DNA of 64,000 nt from Diadema setosum. Lineage: Eukaryota; Echinodermata; Echinoidea; Diadematoida; Diadematidae. The position numbers were made by a program, and so were the translations under genes. The DNA is taken from assembly GCF_964275005.1 (NCBI RefSeq), contig NC_092693.1:18233706-18297705 (forward strand), given 5' to 3'. The notes under the pieces are model-generated. The model was not told the DNA's origin. It saw only the letters and a program-made list of their open reading frames with translations, and ran no database searches. Every line of letters starts with the position of its first letter. The first letter of the stretch is position 1. Shown piece after piece: positions 59,401 through 64,000 of this stretch.

Positions 59401-61862
59401 GTACCAACTCCATTCAGACGGATCCACCTGTATCGGTATGAAAGACAAGGGGTCCCCGCCTGACAGTAATATTACATTGAAAGCCTTCGGCTACACACGC
59501 TTTATTTGATATCGTTGCCTTCCATTTTTTTAGCTTGTTGTTGTCCATTTCTTTCCAAGACTTTTATTCGTTTAAACTAAAGTTTGGCATAATTTGCGTC
59601 ATAGGATATAATTTCTTCGCCCTAAACTCAGTGTTGTTGATTCTCATGTGACCACGTATACAGAAGGTCTTTCTTCTTTATTTTGCTGCTTTACGTTTGT
59701 ACCCGCTCCATTAACTTCTGTAAAAACAGGTTCACTGCTTCATTCTCATAACTCGCAATGGAGTGTCGGTATTTTATGTGGATAAGTATACATCCGTTGA
59801 TAGAATTATTATACATTTCTGTTCTCCTTTCCGGGTATGTTCTATCTTCTCGAAATTCTTCGTGCGCAGTTCTTCTTAGCAAGTTTCATAGAAGCTTCGT
59901 TCTTTTACATTTTGTTCCTCTATGGGGGAGGATCACTGGTGTTTTAAACATGTCAAACAATTTCCATCTCTTTCTTTCCCCGTTCTCCAAACGTCGCTCC
60001 TGCACGACGTACACAGACATCAACGAGTGTCAGATCAACAACGGAGGATGCCAGGAGGTATGCATCAACACTGACGGATCACATCACTGCGACTGTGGCC
60101 CCGCCCATGCATTGGTGGTGAACAGCACCAGCCAATGCGAAGGTGGGTCTGTATTTTCTTTTTAAACTTTTACTGTGTACCAAAGACTGTGGGCAGTGTC
60201 TCAACGCTACGGGTTTCTCTCCACCAATCGGCGCTCAAAGCCCGTAGAAGATTGATTATCGTTGTATAGTTATTGCACAATCACAGGCGTACTCAAACTG
60301 GTAGAAGAAAAAAAAAAGAACAAACATGATGAATGAAAAACAGTGGTTTAAGCAATATGCAGAGAAACCATCTGTAGCAGTAAAATGAACTATTTGAAGA
60401 ACTATATAGAACTCTATAGTTGTATTTTGTATAAGCCCAACATTTCCCTTATCATCTCAATGCATATATTTTGCTCTGATCTATGTACAATTGAGTAGCA
60501 TTTTTTTCCCTCGGAAAACGTTTAATTTTCTTTTGAAAATTTGCGATTAGTGTCATTAGATAAAAACAAGAGTAATTTGGGTAGTGTGAGATCTTAGACT
60601 CTCAATGTTTTTCTTAAGATAATCTGTCTTCGTTACTAATCCAACCATCAGTACGTAGATCCCCGTATAATGACCATTTTTCTGACTTTTTGCTCTGATA
60701 TCAGCTCTATTACTTCAGTATCGTAAATGAGCTATCGAGCATTCTCTTGGGAGAAAATTGTCTTATCAGTCTAAAAGCCGTCGAATATGGACAGTGATCG
60801 TTGCTGGAATTGTCCAATCATGTTCATCCAATATAGCTTTGACCGCCATAACCCACATTCACTTGGCTGTATAGCAATCAGATCAAAAGGATGTGCTTGG
60901 TAGCGCCATCTCTCCAGTATTTTTGTTTCTTTATAGCAGTAGTTGTAGTCTGGTGAGTGCGAGACGAGGTCCGCATCTTTATTACCTCGCTTTCAACGAG
61001 TCATGACTACTAATAGTCAAACAGTGGTGTACAGCAAGAATTTGACACTGAGAAAAGGGAAATAGATAAAGAGGAAGTGGAAAAAAAACAGCAGTCAGAG
61101 ACATCCATTAAAAAAGGTAATTGATTTGAAATATAGATAGATAAAATGATTTCAATAGATAGATTCAGAGAAAGGAAGAGAGAGGGGAGGGGAGAGTAGA
61201 GATAGATAGAACAGTATCGTACACTGGGGATCGACGGTAGGAGAAAAATGTCGAACCCTGAGCGACGGATTTTCAGCGATGTATTCCGGACACAATGGTA
61301 CACCGCCGGAAAGCGGGCAATAAACAAAATGCATCAAGCTTTTTGAGCAGCTTAATTAAAAGTGGATGTACAGGTCTTTGGCAAACACGGTGAACACGTG
61401 AGAGACATGTGCCCTTACTTTGGCACACATGCATCAGAATTACGTCGCGAGAAGAAGATATAGTGTGCCTTGAAAAAAAAAAAAAATCTTTCACGAGGAA
61501 CTGGACTCACATAATTATAGAAAAGAGATGCGGTGCACCCACTTTTTGGTTGAAGCTCTGGATATTTTGCTTTTTATCGCTCCTTGAGGGCGACGGATGT
61601 GTTCCAGGGGAATGATATTCTATTTACTTTCTTCCAGAGAGCTACGCTTTTCCGTATTCTTATTTTCATCATTTCAATCACGTTTCCTCATATTGTGTCA
61701 ACTTCGATATTTTTTTTTTTTTATGGTAAAGGGGAGATGCCATCAAATGTAAGGAGGCCTATATACTAAATCTATATGGCATGTGTATGTAGATAGATAG
61801 ATGGATAGATAAATAGATAGATAGATTATAGATAGATAAATAGATAGATAGATAGATAGATT

Positions 61863-61904
<42 letters not shown>

Positions 61905-61905
61905 T

Positions 61906-61961
<56 letters not shown>

Positions 61962-63480
61962 GTCTCAAGGCAAGGCAAGTTTTGGTGTGTTTTTTTTTTT
62001 TGTTTTTTAATCACGTAAACTTCACGTCTTCTCACCTTCTTGCTCTAATTATGTATGATTCAACTGTTCCAGTCATCATCCCTTGTCTGTCTCATTCCTC
62101 TTTATTATCATTTTGATAATCAATATGGCCCCTATCATTCAAGTTATATCCCAAAAATGGAAGGTAGAACGTGTGGAGGCAGGATTTTTCTTTCACTCTT
62201 AGAATGTCATGGATTCTGTTGTCTCATTGAGGTGAAGTCCATTGTGATTAATCATCCCAAAATCTTAAGCCAATGCCGCGCCATGAGCATTGTTTATCCT
62301 TGCTACCATGGTGACTGGCTAGAAACAATCAGACCTAGGTTAGAGGTTGACTTTGTCAATCATTAATGTCGTCGGGTGCGGCGGGTACTTGGATAAACAG
62401 TCGCCTGCTGCCAACACACGTAGTTTTGTCATGACCTTAAAATAAATTTTGGAAGCAGGTTTCTATGAAGATGACGTCACATTGTTACTATCAGCTCTTA
62501 TCCAATGACGCGTCTTGCCTTTTGTCTCCTCCTCTCCCCCCCCCCCCCCCCCCTCCTCCTCCCCCTCAAGAAATCACAACATGTGCCGTGAAGAACGGAG
62601 GCTGTGCCCAGCTGTGCCGAATGGGCCAGCTGGGGATCCAGTGCAGCTGTGGCCCGGGTTACGTTCTCAACGAAAACGGTCGGGATTGCGACGGTGAGTC
62701 CAAATAAATGCTGCATGGATATCATCAGTTGGCTAAGACTACTTGGTACCCACGTGTCAACACAGAGATGTACCACTGACATTACACACAGTTCATCAAG
62801 AACGATGTGTTGAATTATTGTAGTCTGTTTTTAATGTTATAGTGGTCCTCTTCTAGTAATATTGCGGAATTATTTCTCCCACAGTGATGTTCTGCGAACG
62901 TTTATGCAATTACTCCCAGGTTATCACTACATCATAGAAGTGGCTAGTCTAACCCAAACGGTTGGTGGCTGGTAACTGAAATAAACATTGTTCTATGCGT
63001 CTACCCCTGCCCCCTTCCCCTTAGAAAATAAAAAAGACAAAAGAAAAAGCAAAACAGTTAATCAACGGTTGTTGTTGTTTTTTATGATGACGGATGACGG
63101 GTTCCTCGAACGGGACTCGAAGCCAATAGAAGGTTGCTCATAAGCATCTAAGAGCTTCCTCATCAGTCGCGTTAAAATATTCAAACAAACGAACGAACAA
63201 ACAAACGAATGAATGTAAAGACTACTTGAGCCTTATAATGAGCAAAGTGGTGTGTCCATATCAGACGGCCTTTCAAATACATATTATTCTATATAAGATG
63301 CGCATGCACCTTTATCCATCTGTCACATTAAGTGTCTTCTACCACCTGTCACAGATCGCAACGAGTGCGCGGACGCGAACGGAGGATGTGAGCAGTTCTG
63401 TGAGAACACCATCGGGAGCTACCGCTGCACGTGTAGAGATGGCTTCATGGTTCGACCCAGACTGAAGTACAGGTGTGAAG
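41392..63480 (+). CDS. Secreted mucin-EGF protein gene, 14 exons, 3' end outside window
   Basis: Exons: 41392-41994, 47694-47790, 50637-50759, 51591-51716, 52712-52840, 53975-54109, 54817-54936, 56019-56138, 56806-56928, 57706-57828, 59313-59435, 60017-60142, 62571-62693, 63355-63480. The product starts with a signal peptide ([20 protein letters not shown]), then about 180 Ser/Thr/Lys/Ala-rich residues likely to be O-glycosylated, a short Ser/Pro linker, then twelve EGF-like domains. Ten open with the calcium-binding D-x-D/N-E-C motif. All EGF exons are phase 1-1. The gene continues past the window, so any membrane anchor or ZP/fibulin-type end is unseen. Related architectures include fibrillin, fibulin and uromodulin-like proteins; I do not assign a name. 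Confidence 0.85.
43199..43303. repeat. CAATT microsatellite
   Basis: Repeats of ATTCA/CAATT in EGF-gene intron 1. Confidence 0.8.
43619..43991. mobile_element. MITE with inner palindrome, copy 1
   Basis: Ends TTAAAGAGATCGTATAGT and CTACACTATCCCTTTAA are imperfect inverted repeats. The centre carries tgatgaaaattggttttaaa and its complement. A second copy is at 58900-59274. Confidence 0.6.
44551..44870. mobile_element. 320-bp MITE with 36-bp inverted repeats
   Basis: TGGGCCCTGTTTCATAAAGC begins the left arm (44551-44586) and the right arm (44835-44870) is its complement over about 36 bp. The centre has no coding sequence. Confidence 0.85.
44940..44991. repeat. TA microsatellite
   Basis: About 25 uninterrupted TA units. 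Confidence 0.95.
45516..45740. repeat. Copy of the ATTCCGAA foldback repeat in EGF-gene intron 1
   Basis: Left side ttattccgaagattcgttaa and cattattccgaaggg; right side aaacgaacctttggaataat. Same family as 4201-4641. Confidence 0.6.
46570..47025. repeat. 52-53-bp hairpin minisatellite
   Basis: GGTCCGAG-type motifs at 46570, 46623, 46676, 46728, 46780 and 46833, each inside CTTCTCGGGTCCGAGAAG or a variant, joined by GATCCGGAGATCC and CTCGTCTTTTCGA. Degenerate units continue to about 47025. The long frames on both strands here are products of the repeat. Confidence 0.85.
47694..47790 (+). CDS. EGF-gene exon 2: Ser/Pro-rich linker
   Basis: 97 bp, phase 0 to 1. Encodes [18 protein letters not shown] and [11 protein letters not shown]. 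It joins the mucin exon (phase 0) to the first EGF exon (phase 1) in frame. Acceptor TAG ends at 47693, donor GTAAGA at 47791. Confidence 0.7.
48191..48429 (+). mobile_element. tRNA-derived SINE
   Basis: Begins GGCGCTGTGGCATAGTGGAT with an A-box-like TGGCATAGTGG and a B-box-like GAGTTCGAATCC, the RNA polymerase III internal promoter. The body has CCTTGGACGAGATGATTTT and CCAGGTGTATAAATGGGTAC, which recall a widespread metazoan SINE central domain. It ends in TTATTATTATTAC. Located in EGF-gene intron 2. Confidence 0.8.
50637..50759 (+). CDS. EGF-like exon 1 (non-calcium type)
   Basis: Phase 1-1. Encodes [20 protein letters not shown], then [17 protein letters not shown]; six Cys. It lacks the D-x-D-E start. 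Acceptor CAG ends at 50636, donor GTAGGT at 50760. Confidence 0.88.
51591..51716 (+). CDS. Calcium-binding EGF exon 2
   Basis: Phase 1-1. [20 protein letters not shown], then [15 protein letters not shown]. Full calcium-binding consensus with Asn before RPGFY. Donor GTGAGT at 51717. Confidence 0.92.
52712..52840 (+). CDS. Calcium-binding EGF exon 3
   Basis: Phase 1-1. [20 protein letters not shown], then [20 protein letters not shown]. Donor GTGAAT at 52841. Confidence 0.92.
52885..52920. repeat. GATA microsatellite
   Basis: TAGATAGATAGATAG tract right after EGF exon 3. Confidence 0.85.
53031..53182. repeat. GAT and TTA compound microsatellite
   Basis: GATGATGATG followed by a long run of TTA units; frames of poly-Asn or poly-Ile across it are artefacts. 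Confidence 0.95.
53618..53706. repeat. CA then TA microsatellite
   Basis: About 20 CA units followed by about 22 TA units. Confidence 0.95.
53975..54109 (+). CDS. Calcium-binding EGF exon 4
   Basis: Phase 1-1. [20 protein letters not shown], then [15 protein letters not shown]. The first loop is longer than in its neighbours. Donor GTAAGA at 54110. Confidence 0.92.
54817..54936 (+). CDS. Calcium-binding EGF exon 5
   Basis: Phase 1-1. [19 protein letters not shown], then [20 protein letters not shown]. Donor GTATAT at 54937. Confidence 0.91.
55328..55800 (-). repeat. SINE-like repeat with AAT microsatellite, second copy
   Basis: An AAT tract at 55328-55360 is followed by tttaatagcgcatataacaa, ccctatgcgttttacaat, then gtctttaaagaagatttgaa. 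The plan matches 13404-13690. Confidence 0.45.
56019..56138 (+). CDS. Calcium-binding EGF exon 6, GC donor
   Basis: Phase 1-1. [19 protein letters not shown], then [20 protein letters not shown]. The expected phase-1 end falls at AAG|GCATGT (56139). A GT four bases on would shift the frame, so a GC-AG intron is the better model. Confidence 0.88.
56383..56420. repeat. GAT microsatellite
   Basis: About 12 GAT units. Confidence 0.9.
56806..56928 (+). CDS. Calcium-binding EGF exon 7
   Basis: Phase 1-1. [20 protein letters not shown], then [20 protein letters not shown]. Donor GTATGA at 56929. Confidence 0.92.
57706..57828 (+). CDS. Calcium-binding EGF exon 8
   Basis: Phase 1-1. [19 protein letters not shown], then [16 protein letters not shown]. 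The NNGGC..QC pattern marks the change to a class with the C-terminal cEGF-like spacing. Donor GTAAGA at 57829. Confidence 0.92.
58084..58111. repeat. ACA microsatellite
   Basis: About nine ACA units. Confidence 0.85.
58900..59274. mobile_element. MITE with inner palindrome, copy 2
   Basis: Shares with 43619-43991 ttgttttactttg, gattttcatcaaataaactt, tctcgcaaaaag and the inverted ends (gtgtacagtttgg versus ccactatac-type). It lies just before EGF exon 9. Confidence 0.55.
59313..59435 (+). CDS. Calcium-binding EGF exon 9
   Basis: Phase 1-1. [19 protein letters not shown], then [20 protein letters not shown]. Donor GTATGA at 59436. Confidence 0.92.
60017..60142 (+). CDS. Calcium-binding EGF exon 10
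   Basis: Phase 1-1. [18 protein letters not shown], then [16 protein letters not shown]. The aromatic residue of the calcium consensus is His here. Donor GTGGGT at 60143. Confidence 0.9.
61791..61961. repeat. GATA microsatellite
   Basis: More than 35 GATA units with a few ATTATAGA interruptions, in the intron before EGF exon 11. Confidence 0.95.
62571..62693 (+). CDS. EGF-like exon 11 (non-calcium type)
   Basis: Phase 1-1. [20 protein letters not shown], then [18 protein letters not shown]. It follows an acceptor whose pyrimidine tract is a long C run. Donor GTGAGT at 62694. Confidence 0.9.
63355..63480 (+). CDS. Calcium-binding EGF exon 12
   Basis: Phase 1-1. [18 protein letters not shown], then [19 protein letters not shown]. 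Donor GTAAGT at 63481 shows that more exons follow beyond the window. Confidence 0.92.
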
Positions 63481-64000
63481 GTAAGTATGATACGGTCTCC
63501 ATCTCCTTGGTGTTTCATGTGTACAATTAGGGTGATCTTGCAATATGATATCAGTCATGGATATTACTTGTATCGAATCTGTAACTGTTCGCAAGCAGGC
63601 AGGAAAAGCCAGAAACATATTTATTTCAATATCTTTGGTACGAATAAGCCAGTTCGGGATTCCACTTTGAGCATGAGCAGAAAAAGGTCATCAGTACCGG
63701 CAGAGCATGTTGGTTTTTTATTCACTGAGATAAGCATCTGTGATGTAGTGATTATTCAAGTGATCATTATGAGTGGTGCTTGCCAGCACATCCACCTGAC
63801 AGCAAAAACGGAATTTGACAATATCAATAGAAAAAGATTGTTAATACATTCAATGAGAAATAATGAAATGGGTGCTCTCAAAAGTGCTAATTGATGGATC
63901 ATTCTGGTCACTTGGTCTACGCAAGTTCATTCTTTGTTTGAGCATGACTGATGAATTCCATAAATTGTTACGTCAGGTAAGCTGAAATACCTTCTCTCGC

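Overview
This is eukaryotic nuclear DNA. It has spliced genes with GT-AG (and two likely GC-AG) introns, long AT-rich introns, many simple repeats, and dense DNA transposons, retroelements and Helitron-like repeats. The repeat types and the EGF-rich gene suggest a marine invertebrate deuterostome, most likely an echinoderm. That placement comes from recalled repeat types, not from a database search.

Layout. (1) 252-11439, + strand: 11 exons encode the C-terminal 641 residues of PRMT7, a protein arginine methyltransferase with two tandem methyltransferase domains. Its first exons lie upstream of the window. (2) 11440-41391: a repeat-rich block with no intact host gene recognised. It holds two families of Helitron-like repeats (a third lies inside PRMT7 introns), a 1,947-bp terminal-inverted-repeat element with a 4-bp target duplication, a piggyBac-like element, several MITEs, a Helentron-type endonuclease remnant, a BEL/Pao integrase remnant, an internally deleted Ty3/Gypsy-like element carrying PHD-finger and TatD-nuclease remnants, and three minus-strand blocks of a large transposon-associated gene family. 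(3) 41392-63480, + strand: the 5' part of a secreted or cell-surface protein gene. It has a signal peptide and Ser/Thr-rich mucin-like exon, a short linker exon, then twelve EGF-like exons, all of phase 1-1. The gene runs off the right end.

The most notable structures are: (a) Helitron-like repeats sharing one plan (5' hairpin, GTCC/GTTT microsatellite, repeated body, terminal hairpin plus CTAG), two families of which carry many AGGTCA-type direct repeats at roughly 150-bp intervals; (b) the 1,947-bp element, with repeated 22-24 nt motifs including two 44-bp palindromes; (c) PHD and TatD domains lying between the LTRs of a Ty3/Gypsy-like element; and (d) a broken transposon-associated gene whose pieces are ordered along the minus strand with younger elements between them.
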